A DNA stretch of 64,000 nucleotides from Myotis daubentonii (lineage: Eukaryota > Chordata > Mammalia > Chiroptera > Vespertilionidae). Both the position numbers and the translations under genes were made by a program. Below the pieces are notes generated by a model. That model saw only the letters and a program-made list of their open reading frames with translations, was not told the origin of the DNA and did no database searches. The DNA lies in NCBI RefSeq assembly GCF_963259705.1, contig NC_081840.1, positions 144,629,549 to 144,693,548 of the forward strand, written 5' to 3'. Each line of letters begins with the position of its first letter. Position 1 is the first letter of the stretch. Below are positions 39,343 through 52,339 of the stretch, in pieces.

Positions 39343-41329
39343 TGCTGCACTGTCTAAATTTTACCCTCACCCCCTCAGGGAGTCCCTTTTTTCTTTTGGC
39401 CTGGTGACTATGATCGTAAGCTGAATTTCTCTCCAACAACTGACCTCAATTAAAAGGGAAACTTTACTCAGGGTGATGTCTCTTCTGAGAGTGTAGCCCA
39501 CATACAACACCTAGTCAATTCAAGAGGCCTACTGAACGGTCTGTCCCCCATGGCTCAAGTTGAGACAACTGTGAAGGGCCAGCTAAACTCCTGAACTCCC
39601 TATGGATCAACTGAGTGCCTTGCAGTAATTACATCACAGTTCAAGTTCTCCGTCTGCCCAATTCTTCCTCTTTCATCACTCACAGTTCTTGTTCCTGGGA
39701 CCTCTACCCAATATTCCTCTATACATAAATATGAGAGTCTCATAAAATTTGTCCCATGACAATTGTACTGGAATTGATTCTAGGAAGCAGTCTAAGATGA
39801 GATGTTTGGAGCCGGATCACCTGCCAGCCAGATGGCAATAAAAATTTTCTCAGTGACGGTAGATGAAACATTGTTAGGTCCAGGCATCTGGTTGTGGTGA
39901 AATTGTTAAAATGTTCAATGAAGCAAAACTGAGAACAGATAGCCATTAAAAGAAATCCACTGGATGGTAAAACTTCTCACAAGTTTGAGAATTTCAGAAA
40001 TAGTAACTCATTTTAAGGGCTTTGGAATTTGATGGCTATTTCTGAGGAGCATTGATACCTTGGAGGCATGGAAAGTCTAAGGGTGATTAGTCACGATATA
40101 AGTAAAGTATGAAACTCAGAGGGCCTCCTGTGGCCACTGTAGAGCAAAAGGTGAAGATTTAGTATTTAATTAAAGAGGAGTAGAGTTCTTTAGAAAGTGA
40201 AATCCTCTGCTCCTGAAAGTCTGCTACACCAAGGTCGGGATGTGGATATTTGGGTTGCAGAATTTCCAAATGTTGAATCTCCAGATACTCCCGAACCCTT
40301 TGAGACTGTCAAAGTAACACACTCTTCCTTGTTAATTATCCAGCTAGCCTAGCTTAGGTCGAGGTGTCTTCCCTACAAGACCAAATACACTCTTCTCAGG
40401 ATATCTCCCCACTTTCCTCCCTCCCTTCACCCCATTACTAAGCCAATAAGTAGGTCTCAGTTACAACCCAACCCTCTGAAGTGCTGAGTCTGCTAGAGTG
40501 GAAAAGGGATTGTAATCTAAAGAAAAGCTTGCCAATATATACATTGGCTGGATCCAGGAGAGTACACATGGGCTGGTGTTCTGAGGATGCTGGATGAATG
40601 AGAGTTCATTGTTGCGATAGCATTGTCCCAGGTTATAGGCTTTAAAAATCCATGCAAAGTCCCCCGGGGGGGGGGGGGGCAAGCAAGGTGCTGGGATAGT
40701 TCCCAGAAGCTTAGAGAGAGTGATGGATCACACTGTGAGGGGGAAGTGCTGAACTGTTGCACTTAGAGTTGTAGAGGAATCAGAAAGCTCACAGAAGTGG
40801 ACATGCCTGAGTGGATACATTAAGTAGGTCAGAAGCCCTGCCAGACCCCTATGATCCATGAGAGAAAAATTCTACTTACCAAAGGAATAAGGAACATGCT
40901 GGTCAGAGGAGCATGGACATTAAGGACATGTTCAATGGAGGCTGTCCTCTAGAGGCCAGGGATGACAGAAGAAGATACTATTAATAACTGGGCTCACTGA
41001 CAGCATGGGACTCATAGGATCTCAGGTTAATATAAGCAAGATACCTCAACTACAGATTCTACTAACCTAGTGGACATGTTTCCAGTGGGAGAATGCTTCC
41101 AACAGGAGCCACAGTGAGTGTCCCTTCACCTCTAAGCTATGGTTGCCAACTCTGGTCTACTTGTGTGCCTATTTTCCCCAACTTCCCCTGCACACCTCTA
41201 CCAATGTCCACCCCACCCCTTGAGCTGTTCTTCACAAGAGCAAACACTCCTGAATGCTAATCGTACAGTATGACAGCCTGTTTCCCTGGAAACTGACCTT
41301 CAACAACTTTAACTTGCCATAGAATTTAG
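39343..41329. other. Non-coding stretch with poly-G run
   Basis: No gene seen. CCCCC followed by 14 G lies at 40661-40679, a likely assembly- or polymorphism-prone spot. Confidence 0.6.
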
Positions 41330-41470
41330 TCACCTATTGTTCTTCATGTTTATTTTCTCTTTCTTCCTATAAGATGTGAGATCCACAAGGCCAGACATCT
41401 TTTCATATGGAACCCAACATTTGAGAACAGATCTTGGCTCACTGGAAGCACTCAAAGGAATATGTGAATA
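41330..41470 (+). mobile_element. L2 3' tail, split by a SINE
   Basis: Around 41340-41460 the GTTTATTTTCTCTTTCTTCC, AGATGTGAGATCCACAAGG and GGAAGCACTCAA segments match the L2 3' terminus. The matching end (AAATATTTGAATAAATG, about 41741-41757) resumes after the SINE, so the SINE landed in the L2 tail. Confidence 0.7.
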
Positions 41471-41628
41471 GCCCTGGCTGTGTGGCTCCATTGGTTGGAG
41501 AATTGTCTTGTACACCAAAAGGTGGCAGATTCCATTCCCGGTCAGGGCACATATCTAGGTTGCAGTTCCATCCCCAGTTGGGGCACATACAAGAGGCAAC
41601 CAATTGATCGTGTTTCTCTCACACATCA

Positions 41629-41686
<58 letters not shown>

Positions 41687-41715
41687 GTCTCTCTCTCTCA
41701 AATAAATAAAAATAT
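41471..41715 (+). mobile_element. Ves-type SINE with (CT)n tract
   Basis: The head GCCCTGGCTGTGTGGCTCC, box B-like ATTCCATTCCCGGTCA, GGGCACATA body and CCAATTGATCGTGTTTCTCTC segment lead into a CT run of about 65 bp (41635-41698) and an AAATAAATAAAA tail. It is nested in the L2 tail. Confidence 0.92.
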
Positions 41716-43541
41716 ATACTTGGGTGATTAAAAAAGAAATAAATATTTGAATAAATGTATGTTGCATAAGAAATTAAGTTATTAACTTTACTTTTGAAGA
41801 TTATGACTGGTTTTGAAACTCCAAATCCACTAAATCCATCAATTTTAGAGTATCTTGCTATGTGACCTAAACTTTTTGAAATCTACTTTCTGAAAACTTG
41901 AGGCCTAATTTTAAGTATATCTAGCATCACATAATTTGCTATTAATTTTTAAGTAGCTTTATAATTTCTCAAATTTTCTAGATAATTTGTTTTTACTCAA
42001 ATAGCATAAAGAAGCACAATGGAAAGGTAATGTTACAACCAGATAAATACTATTAGATGGCCATCCTGTAATACTTTGATCTAAGCACATTTTAAACATA
42101 TTTTTTTATTTTACCTAAATAAAATATTATATTTTCTTTTTTGTTATTCATATTTTTACTTTTTATTTTATTTTTATTACCTGCACTCCCCACAGCTCAA
42201 TTGCTTTTCCCACAACCAATGTTTATATTCTACTATTCTCCATGCACATATAATCATTTACAAATATGTTTGCACCTTTTGAGTTTGGGCATAATTTGTT
42301 TCAGGTATTGTGATGGATAGAAGTACCACCCAGATTCTCCTTCAATGAAGAAACCAGAAGTTGGGAGTGCTGTCAGTAGATGCTTTCAATGCTGGGTTTG
42401 TTCAGAGATTGCCTCAGCTGCAGAGAGCTAGCTCATCCAAGGTCATCCCACTTCCTGTACAGCCCACATCAAGTGACTGATAGAGGTCAGAATATGGCTT
42501 ATTGGACATTTTGTCCCAATACAGGGACATCCTGATGGCCCATTCTGGTTCTAGACCTCCTCACTGGGTCTTTTCACACCTTATTCACCCTCTGCCCAAT
42601 CTTGCTGTCCCCCCTTCCTTCCCAAGTTGTTGATTATAAAACACTCACTAATAAATATCTAAGTCTAAACTCCATGTCAGATTCTGTACAATCTGACCTG
42701 GGTAATGGATCATATTATGTATTCATCTCTGCATCTTGCTTTTCCTCCTCACTATAATCATGGACTCTGTCCCAGACAATTGACATAGATCTAATGCTTT
42801 CTTTTAAATGACTATGTAATTTTCCATGGTTTTCATGAGCTACAATTTGTTCAACTGTCCATATGAGGGAACATTCTAGTAGTTTCCAAAATTTATTTTT
42901 AACCATACAGAAAGTTCTGAAATAAATGTTCCTGTCACAAACCAATTTAAACTCAAAATTACAAGATTACTTGCAATGTTTCTATTTTTTTCACCAATCA
43001 ATTCTCCTTTATTTCTTTAATGAGTCCACAATAGTCCACTTTTGTCTTCATCTACTTTCTGAGAGTTCCAGTATCAATTCAGGTCAACAATCAAGGAATT
43101 TATAGTTGATATCTATAGAATCAGAGTCATCCATAATTTCTTGGTCATTTTTTATTTTCTTAATTTAATGAAATCAAGTACTATCAATATTTTTTCTTAC
43201 ATGGGATAAATCACTATCATAAAAGTAACAATGCCATCTTTACTCCTATCTTAATCTAATCCACATGCACTGAAAAAAAAAGTATTAAAAGCTATAAATT
43301 TTGAAATCATAGACCAGGTAGGAATCCTGGCTATACAAATATTGAATGTCCAATATCCAAGTTACTCAAACTCCTCATTTATAAAATGTACCTATCTTAC
43401 TGGCTTTTAGTGATCTGTAATCTTTACAGAACTTAAGATTTTATAGGTTCATTGTCTGGCAAAGTGTATGGCATAGAGAAGATGGTCTATAAATCATTAT
43501 AATTATTTTCATCATATTCTTGGATTTCCATGCAGAGATGT

Positions 43542-43591
<50 letters not shown>

Positions 43592-44760
43592 GCTATACTT
43601 ATTTTATAAAAAGCTATTTCTTTTGAAGGAATCCACCATCATTTCTACTTAATGAAATTGAAGAACACTGTCTTGTGTGGCCTCGTGACATTTGATTAGA
43701 TGCATTTGCCTCCTTAGAAAATTTCAGATTCACTGTATTTCCCAAGTCATAAGAGTAAATATAGTTCATTGCCCACTTGAAAAAAGCACATGCGGATAGA
43801 AGAAATTTATGGACTTTAAAATTGAGTCAGCCTTTTAGTTTCAAAACTGGAAAACAAACAAACAAACAAAACACCACAGGATCCAGGAGCCACGTGATAT
43901 CTAAACTAGAGCCATTGCAGCAGCCTCAGCACGGCATCCACCATTGTCATTTCCACTCTGTTCCCCGTCACTGGAACGGATTTTCTCAGCTGGGTGTGTC
44001 TGTGAGCCCTCGTAGATGCTCTACAAAGAACAAGATGCTGCCCTCCCCAGACCACTCTGATTTATTTATAGGAAATGCACAACTCTGTTGTCTAGCACCA
44101 GTAGTTCAAATTTTCTTTTCTCCCCTACTTCGTGACATAGTCTCTGTTGATATTTTACTCATGGTGTTTATTCCCTCTCACCTCCTAGTTTTCTTCTTGG
44201 ATTATTTCTTCCATCCTGTCTAGCAACTCTACTAATCCAGGTGTATGAAAACATTGTTTATGATCTTCATCTCTTCAACTCAACCCAGAGTGCCTTACCT
44301 GTTGGAGAATAGGTATTGAATCCATAAATTGGAGAGCAGTGGATAGAGTGTATGAAGCAGAGAGTCTTCAAGAGAAAACACAAGAGGGGCAAAGGATTTT
44401 CTTTCAGGGAAATTCTCTCTAAATCTTTACCCAGTTTGTGGCAACAGAGAGAGAACCCAAGATAGAGCCAGCCCTGAGAAAAGGCCCAAACCCCATTTTG
44501 ACATAGTGTTTTATGAAACATTACAGAATACAAAATATATTATTACCCTTTAAGTAGTATAGCAAAGTAACGTTTTAGGATGACCAATTATAAGATCTAA
44601 TGATAAGAAAAGTATTTATTTTTAAAAAGTTTATTACTTGTATCTATAATATCTTTATGAAGTGTCTTTTAATGGTTTACAATTTGGGGTATTATTTGTC
44701 CCCATTTAAAGCATCTGAAAATATGTAGGGACATTTTGAATCATCAAAACAACTGAGGGG
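41716..44760. other. Non-coding stretch with old repeat pieces
   Basis: No supported gene. About 42690-42940 resembles the decayed 3' region of an old L1 (TATGTAATTTTCCATGG and ATGAGGGAACATTC). About 43310-43500 resembles an antisense MIR. (TG)n lies at 43539-43587. The 148-codon frame at 43777-44223 shows no family resemblance. Confidence 0.5.
43539..43587 (+). repeat. (TG)n microsatellite
   Basis: About 24 TG units with one AG interruption near the start. Confidence 0.93.
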
Positions 44761-45002
44761 GCTCTAGCCAGTTAGGTTCAGTAGATAAGAGTGTCAGCCT
44801 GCAGACTGAAGGGTCATGGGTCTGATTCCAGTAGAGAGCATGTACCTGGGTTGCAAGCCCCATCCCTGGCTCTGATCGGGGAATGTGGTAGGCAACCAAT
44901 CAATGTGACTCTCTCACATCGATGTTTCTCTCGCACACATCGATGTTTGTCTCTCTCTGTTTCTTTCCCTCCCTTCCACTCTCTCTAAAAATCAATAGGG
45001 GG
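44761..45002 (+). mobile_element. Ves-type SINE
   Basis: It has a tRNA-like head (TTCAGTAGATAAGAGTGTC), box B-like GTCTGATTCCAG, the CATGTACCTGGGTTGCAAG body and a CAATCAATGTGACTCTCTC segment. A duplicated CACATCGATGTTT motif follows, then an AAAATCAATAGGG end. Confidence 0.9.
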
Positions 45003-45135
45003 GAAAATATCCTTGGGTGAAGATTAACAACAACAACAAAATGACTGAAGGGTATTAACTTGCATATTATTGGTAGTAACCAAGGATGTAAACATCCTGT
45101 GGGGATTCCTGAAATTCAATTAATAATTAGTTTAC

Positions 45136-45350
45136 AGCCTGGCTGGTGTAGCTCAGCTGGTTCAGTGTCAACCCATGCACAGGAGATCGCCAGGTTCGAT
45201 TATGGTCAGGGCACATGCCAGGGTTGCAGATCCGATCCCCAGTAGGGGGCATGCAGGAGTCAGCCAATCGATGTTTCTCTCTCATCAATGTTTCTATCTC
45301 TCTTTCCCTGTCCCTTCATCTCTCTTAAATCAATAGAAACATATTTTAAA
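45136..45350 (+). mobile_element. Ves-type SINE
   Basis: Head CAGCCTGGCTGGTGTAGCTC, box B-like AGGTTCGATTATGG, GGGCACATGCCAGGGTTGC body, CCAATCGATGTTTCTCTCTC segment and AAATCAATAGAAACAT tail. It lies 130 bp from the preceding SINE in the same orientation, a small SINE cluster. Confidence 0.92.
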
Positions 45351-45974
45351 AAAGAATTGGTTTATAAATAATGTCACTGATACTTGAACTGAGAAATGCA
45401 ATAACAGATATAGATATGCTGACAAGCTAGTCATAACCTAACTGTTTTGCATGTTACCTAGTAGGACTCAATCTATAACATAGCAGTTACTTCTGCACCC
45501 ATCACTTCTAACCTTGCTACATCAATACAATGTATAGTATTCAAGCTGGTCTAGTCAATATCAGGGATAGAAAGTCAAATAGGCCCTTGCTATGGAAAAA
45601 CTTTTTAAAAATTAACAAGTCTAGCAGATAGGCTTCTAAGATATACACCTCATCAGCTGAAGACTCTTGTTTTCAAGAAAATATACACAACTAAGGAAAT
45701 AAACTTCTTAGACTTAGGGAACGAAGCCCACCTAGATAAAAGGCTTTTAAATACACAGGGATATACACGTGTATACAAATATATAGATAGACATACACAA
45801 CCCATTATGCAAAGTAGCAGTGACTAAGACAGTCAACGTTACCAACAGAAAAAAAAATTCTCCAAGGCGAATTTTAATGAAAACGTAGATGATAATGATA
45901 TTGGGCATCTTCAAGATATTATAGATACTGATGGCTAAGACATGAATAATCATTATCTCAATGTAAACAGCAGT
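45351..45974. other. Non-coding stretch left of the LTR
   Basis: No gene or element recognised. Confidence 0.55.
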
Positions 45975-45979
45975 GTTGC

Positions 45980-46792
45980 TGGTGGAAATGGGTTTCTTTC
46001 ACTGAGTCTAAAGAAAATCGGGGACCCACATGGGAGGATGAGGTGCGGTGGCAAGATTTATTGAAGTAGAAAAAGACTGCTCCCAGCTTCCCAGTGCATC
46101 ATCTCCGTCTGTCCCACTGTGGAAGAAGTCCAGCTGTGTCTACACCAAGCCCAGAAGAGGAGCCAGGGCCCAGAAATTCTGTGCCATTGGTTCAGTCCAT
46201 GCCAAAGCTTAGTCCAGTTCAGTCTGTCCCTGTCCAGCTGACTTAGTCTCCATTCTCCGCTGCTCTCTTGCCAGTGCTGTGCCGCCATATCCAGGTGCAG
46301 GCTTGGAGCTGCGCATGAGCCATGCTAGGCCCACATGGCTGCTATGGAGCAAGAACAAGTGAATCAATGGGCAATGCTTGTTACCAAGAGAGAGTTTTTG
46401 TTAAACTTTGATTATATTATTTAGAGCTTTCAAACTGAGCAATCTCTTCCCCAACCCTTTGTGGGCTTGTGCTGGGCCTCACCCTAACCAATCTGGTCTT
46501 CTTCACAGATTAGACACCTCCCCTTTATGGTCCTCATCTTGGCTCCTACTGTGCATATCCCAGCAGGACCTTCCCCTGCACTATCTTGGCTTCCACTGGG
46601 CATGTGCCCAGTAGAGGAATCCCCCTTCCTTCCCTTATAATCCTGGAACCAGAGGGCCGATGCTCCCTGGGAAGATTCATCTTCCCTAGGTGGGGGAGGG
46701 GGATGGGAAGGTTGTTAATCCCCTTGGCCTGCAATATGGCCATCTCCTACCCTGTGTGAAGCTGTCGCTTCTGACCTAATTAAGCCTAGCCA
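45980..46792 (-). mobile_element. Solo LTR of an endogenous retrovirus, 813 bp
   Basis: On the minus strand it starts TGGCTAGG and ends TTTCCACCA, so it has TGG...CCA termini. It is bracketed by a 5-bp direct repeat, GTTGC, at 45975-45979 and 46793-46797. An AATAAA polyadenylation signal (46062-46057) lies about 80 bases from the 3' end, and AT-rich TATA-like strings lie upstream. No internal gag/pol/env sequence is present on either side, so the provirus was probably lost by recombination between its LTRs. The class is not certain; the size, 5-bp duplication and layout would suit a class I or ERV-L-like element. Confidence 0.75.
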
Positions 46793-46797
46793 GTTGC

Positions 46798-48029
46798 TCC
46801 CTTCTCTTTTATTAAGATCTAGCTACCTATGCCAACAGCAGAACTGTGCTCTTGTTGGTGGGACAAAGCTTTAGACATTCACATCATCCTGTGGGCAAAG
46901 TTCCCCCTGCCTGGGTTAACAGTTGTAATATAATTTTTCTGACTAATGTTGGGTGGATTTGTGGAGTTTAACAACTGAGGAACATTAAAATGATCCCCCC
47001 TTTTATGTGTGTGTTTAAAATAGAGTAAATTTTTTTTCTTTATAACATCTTATATAATAGTTCTACTTAAGATCTTATTGCAAACTGACTAGTTAATAAG
47101 AAATTTTACTTAATAGCTGAATAATTTTTATCAAGGAAAGATTTTGAGGGGCTATTCTTATTTTGAAATTCACATAAATAGATAAAAGTGCCTGGCTCAC
47201 TAGCACCATGTTCTAACCTGTACGTGCTAGTTTCTAACATGCTAAAAATTCTCAAAAATTATCTTTCCTTTCCCCCCTCCCTCTTTGACCTATGAACTGA
47301 AAGAAAATACTATGATATAGGGAAGTTGTTCTCCAAAGGTATAATCTGCATAGAATTTCATTAATATAGCCAAAGATATTAAAATCAGGTTCACAGCAGA
47401 TAACTCCACTTCTATTGTTATACTTTAAACTTTTATTGATATTTGAATTCTTCCCATGTTTAAACAAAAAGTCTAATATTTTTGTTCCATTTTGAGGCTC
47501 AATTTAAAAAGAATCCACGAGACACTTTTGTAGAGACACAGAAAGTAACAAGGGAATGTGTCATAGATAGGAATTGCAGTCTAGCAGGAGTGAGTGAGGG
47601 GCACCGTGCCAAACAGCCTACTCCTCTAGATTATCCATAGATGCAAAGGCATCTTTCTGCTCTCATCATCTCTATGCCATAAGACCCATAAGTGAAATTT
47701 AAGAGGCTCCCAGCTTTGAATATAGATATTATCAAAAAAGATGGGATTGGGACCATCAGTTAGTATCATAAGTTGTCTGGACTTACACAGACCTACCCTC
47801 TACACTAGGCTGTACCCTTGCTTTGTTAGTTTTCTAACCTCTTGAAACCTCATCATCCTCCATGAAATTCATCATTTAAAAATGCTGACTTCTAGCTCTA
47901 AAATTCTATAGTGCTAAAAAAATTTTTTTTTTCTGAACTTTCTTTAGAAGGTCCAATAAAAACATGGAAAATAAAACTAAGGAAGAAGCTGATAGATTTA
48001 ACCACCTAAAAACAATAAAATATTCTCTA
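46798..48029. other. Non-coding stretch between LTR and Helitron pair
   Basis: No gene seen. A CT-rich patch at 47265-47285 and otherwise AT-rich single-copy-looking sequence. Confidence 0.55.
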
Positions 48030-48577
48030 TCTACACTAATAAAAGGGAAACATGCTAATTGGCGTACGACCGCTACCCTTCCCATTGGCTAATCAGGGCA
48101 ATATGCAAATTAACTGTCAGCCAAGATGGCGGCCGGCAGCCAGGCAGCTTGAAACTAACATGAGGCTTGCTTGCTTCAGTGATGGAGGACTCCAATGTTC
48201 CCCGCCTGCCACTGCAGGCCTCTGAGCCTGCCTGCAGTTTCAAACACTGTAACAAATACAGATGCTAAACAAAATTCCAGAAACCAGCTTTCAGCCGGCT
48301 GGGATCTCAGAGCTGGAGTTGATACAGAGTTTCGAGAACTGAAACAAACCAGATACCTGCTTTCAGGAGCGGAGGCCTAAGAGCTGGAGCCTCAGAGCTA
48401 AAGCTGGCCCAGAATAAAAAAGAAAAAAAGGAGCAGTTGGGAGCTTCAGTCCCAGCCTGAAAACAGCCCTCAGCCCCTCACCCAGACTGGCCAGGCACCC
48501 CAGTGGGGATCCCCACCCTGATCCGGGACACCTTTCAGGGCAAATCAGCCGGCCCCACCCATGCACCAGGCCTCTAT
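48030..48577 (+). mobile_element. Helitron, first of a joined pair
   Basis: It starts TCTACACTAATAAAAGGG, preceded by A, and has the AATATGCAAATTAACTG subterminal segment. It ends ATGCACCAGGCCTCTA with the terminal G missing, abutting the next Helitron with no spacer. The 3' half (48440-48570) is homologous to the minus-strand element at 53355-54006. It holds an internal GC-rich region (GATGGCGGCCGGC at 48126) but no transposase. Confidence 0.85.
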
Positions 48578-49411
48578 TCTATATAGTAAAAGGGTAATAT
48601 GCCTCCCAGCACCGGGATCAGCATGACAGGGGGTAGCGCCCAAACCCCCTGATCGCCCTGCAGCTCTGTGTGTGACAGGGGGTGGGGCCACAACCTCCCT
48701 ATCCGCCCTGCTCTGTTCGTGACAGGGGAAGGCGCCCCAACCCCCTGATTGGCCCTGTTCTGTGGGTGATAGAGGGCGGCGCCCCAACACCCCCCCGCCA
48801 TGGGCCCTGCTCTGTGTGTGATGGGGTAGAGCCATAACCTCCCCATCGGTCCTGCCCTGAGTTTGACAGTGGTGGTGCCCCAACCCCCTGATCGGCCCTG
48901 CTCTGTGTGTGACAGGGGACGGTATGCCAACTCCCCTATCGGCCCTACTCTGTGAGTGACAGGGGGAGCTCCTCAACCCCCTGATGGGCCCTGCTCTGTG
49001 CATGACAGGGGGCAGTGCCCCAACCCCCTGATTGGCCCTGCTCTGTGCGTGACAGGGGGTGGCGCCACAACCTCCCCATCGACTCTGCCTTGAGAGTGAC
49101 AGGGGGCGGTGCCCCAACCCCCCAATCAGCCCTACCCTGAGCGTGACTGAGGGTGGCATCGCAACCTCCCAATCCGCCCTGCTCTGTGCATGACAGGGGC
49201 CGGCGCCCCAACTCCCCAATTGACCCTGCTCTGAGCCCAACGTGGGGCTGCACCTAGGGATTGGGCCTGCTTTCTGCCACCCGGGAGCAGGCCTAAGCCA
49301 GCAGGTCGTTATCTCCCAAGGGGTTCCAGACTGCGAGAGGGCACAGGCCGGGCGGAGGGACACCCCCCCCCCCCCGCCGAGTGCACAAATTTTTGTGCAC
49401 CGGGCCTCTAG
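48578..49411 (+). mobile_element. Helitron with 47-bp minisatellite, second of the pair
   Basis: It starts TCTATATAGTAAAAGGGTAA immediately after the previous element. It ends with a near-perfect 20-bp palindrome (49381-49400) and CGGGCCTCTAG at 49411, followed by T. Most of its body is a tandem array. The left edge is inferred from the start motif. Confidence 0.9.
48622..49240 (+). repeat. About 13-copy, 47-bp minisatellite inside a Helitron
   Basis: Each unit reads approximately TGACAGGGGGCGGCGCCCCA, then a CCCCCTGAT/CCTCCCCAT alternative, then CGGCCCTGCTCTGTG. About 13 units were counted by eye. Two unit types partly alternate, which suggests higher-order duplication. It creates a spurious 290-codon open frame on the minus strand. 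Confidence 0.93.
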
Positions 49412-51636
49412 TATCATATAAATAAAATAAAATATTCTAAAAATTTCTGAACAAGAGAATAGTGGAAAAAAGATTTAGTAGGAGCATACTAAAGCATAGT
49501 TATCTTCATATGAGAAAAAACTCAGACAAATTCAAAAGAAAATTATCAGAATCACATTTAAAAAACTAAGCATACAACTTAAAACTGAGTCATAAAACTC
49601 AAAACTTATATGGCTAATAAACTTGGGAATAAATATACTAGACTGTCCATCAACTATTTCATTTCCAATCCCCCATATTTCTAGACTTTTATAATTTCAA
49701 TTTCTTCTCCCCTTTCCTCCTGCACCCAGTAAGTACTCAAGTAAATATGTCCATTACTTTCTTCTTAATTCTCATCTTCCACTTCTTCTGCCTTTCATAC
49801 CTCTTAGTTACTTGGAGTTCCTCAAATGGGTCATACTATTTCACTTGGGCAACCATTTTGTGTGTCCTATCTGTTTGAAGTAACTTTTCATGCTAAGGCA
49901 TTCTCTTGTATTTCTTCATATCTCTACAGGGACAAGTACTAATATATATGGATACCTACTATGCATTAAGCATTGTCAGGGCATTAAATCAATTGTCTCA
50001 ATGAACCATCACAGAAATTCTGTACTATAGGCATGATTATCCCAATTATACAGGTGAAAAACTGGACTTAGAGGTCAGAAATTTGAATGTATGGTTGTTT
50101 GACTCCCAAGCCTATGCTTTAACTGTATTAAGCATCCACTCCTTTGGCAGATCCCTCCATTAGCAGAGGGCAGTCACAGGAGATTTTGCATTATAACAGG
50201 TTAGTGTTGATCTTACCCGCCTTTGTAACATGGATATATCTTGTGTATGTCAACTCTGGCACTTATTATAACGTATTGTAGCATTAAAATATAAAGAGTA
50301 CTCTCACAGGCAACAAGGAGCCATGCGAGTATTTGAGTATTTAAGTAGGGAGTGATATATCATTTAGACAGTGGAGAGAGAAAAGACTTATGCTAATAGG
50401 GAGAGTGAATCGAAAGAAAGAGACTGGAAGCAGAGAGATAAACTAATGCTATCTAAATCCAAGTGAGAGAAACGAGAGCCTAAGTAAAAGTATCAGAGAA
50501 AGGTTAAAAATGAGAGGACAGAATTTTGAGCGGTTTAAGAAACAGAATCACGAGGACTTGGCCAATTGGATGAGAATGACTACACAGTTTTTTAGATGAA
50601 TGGATTGATGTACTTCAATGGAATGGGAAACAGGAGAGAGAACAGATTTGAGGAGGAAGTGTGGAGCCAACTATGAAATATGTGTGAGACATGGAAGAGA
50701 GGGAGAGAGACCATGATATAGAGATCCTGAGTCAGTATGCTTATAACTGAATCTAAGAAAGTCTATATCAAAACCTCATTTGATCTATAAGAAGTTTTAA
50801 TTCCTAATTATTTTTTGTGGATTTTGACTCTGAAGAAGCTGGCAATCAAACCACTATCTTTAAAAAACTTCTCAACTAAACACTGTTTCTCAGTTTTCCA
50901 TGACAAAATAAAAATATATTTTTCAAAAATATTTTATTTTGCTCTTCCTGTAAACAGCTCCAGATGATCTCTGAAAATGGTCTGCTATTCACTTGACCGG
51001 ACAACCCCACAAAATCATGCACCTCAAGAGGTTCAAATCTTTGTGTTTACTCTAAGATCACTGGCGAAACTGCCCGGCCATAGAGGACACGTATATCCAA
51101 AAACCACTGTGCATCTGAAAGATGTCACTTTATAGCCATTCCATTGTTCCAATGGCTAAGTTGATAGGTGTGCCCAGACCAAACAGTGGAATTGGACACA
51201 GGTTCCATGGCCCCCCCAAAATGCTGAATTTTTGCTACATATGCTTAAGAATGCAAAATAATGCTGAACTTAACGGTTTAGATATAGATTGAGCACATTC
51301 ATGTGAATAAAGCCCCCAAGATAGTCTGTCTACTCACAGAATGTACAAGCAATTCAACGCATACATGAGCTTGCTCTGCCACATTAAGATGATCTTATAG
51401 AAAAACAAATTATTCCAAGTCACAAGAAGAGGCTGCACAGAGGAAGATATCCCCCAAGAAACTAAATAAACAAACATTTCTGTTCTGGGAATAAATTCAG
51501 CATGAAATAAATGCAAATAAAGTTTAAAAATTTATTTTAGTTAAAAAATTTAAATAGCTATTTTATTTTAGTTACAGAAATGGTATGTATTTCATACCCA
51601 CCAGCATCATGTCTACCCAATGGTGTTATAGTTCTA
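49412..51636. other. Non-coding stretch with a MIR
   Basis: No gene. An old MIR lies at about 49945-50135 (separate entry). The rest is unassigned AT-rich sequence. Confidence 0.55.
49945..50135 (+). mobile_element. MIR element
   Basis: CTACTATGCATTAAGCATTG, ATGATTATCCCAATTATACAG and CAAGCCTATGCTTTAACTGTA follow the MIR order from the 5' core to the 3' end. It is decayed. Confidence 0.8.
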
Positions 51637-51846
51637 CTAGTGTCCTGGTGCATGGATTCATGCACATTGAAAGAAAATTAATTAGAATACTTTAATGTCG
51701 CTCTTCACCCTTTCTCTAAAATAGAAGTGTCAATCAAATTCACGATCGACAATGACAGATCAAAACACATGCATGCAATTGGCACCAGCGAGAGCATCAT
51801 ATGTATTGCGCGTGCATGAGTCAACTTAGCCTTATATATATATAGA
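51637..51846 (-). mobile_element. Helitron variant, 210 bp
   Basis: On the minus strand it runs from a TCTATATATATATAAGGC-like start (51846) to a terminal hairpin, TGCATGAATCCATGCA (51652-51667), and CACTAG at 51637. The interior (TTGACTCATGCACGCGC, then CACGATCGACAATG on the plus strand) differs from the other copies, so this is a separate subfamily. Confidence 0.8.
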
Positions 51847-52114
51847 ATAAACTTGCTTAATTAGACCTGCTTCCTGATTTAGCTAAGCTTTTTCCAGCCC
51901 AGTGAAACACCCCAACTTCTCTTTCAGGTAATTGTCATCAATACAGCAGTAAATATCAACACAAAGCATATTATTACTGTAGATAATGCAGGGAGAACAA
52001 AGGGTAACATATTTAACTGCAGCAGTGTTTGACTATATTCTGCGCAGTGAAAAAAACCTGAAGTCATTTTCAAGGTCCACCATTTCTTACTTCTTTTCAG
52101 TCTGGTCAAGTTTC

Positions 52115-52265
52115 TAAACTTTCTAAATCTCCATTTTCTGGCTAATGAAAAGAAAATAGGATTCTACCGAGTCTCCTATTTACCTACTCCAGGACTTCTG
52201 TGAGGATCAAATGAGATGAGGGGTGGGAAAACGCTTCACAGACATTTGGTTAAAGTGTGAAATGT
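52115..52265 (-). mobile_element. MIR fragment, minus orientation
   Basis: TCTGGTCAAGTTTCTAAAC, TCTCCATTTTCTGGCTAATG and TTCTGTGAGGATCAAATGAG are the reverse complement of the MIR core and 5' part. Confidence 0.75.
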
Positions 52266-52339
52266 TTGCGCCTGGCTATAAAGCAAGTCAGGTTCCTGGG
52301 CTGAAGAAACTCCAAGAAGGCTAGTTGTTAGGGAGAGGA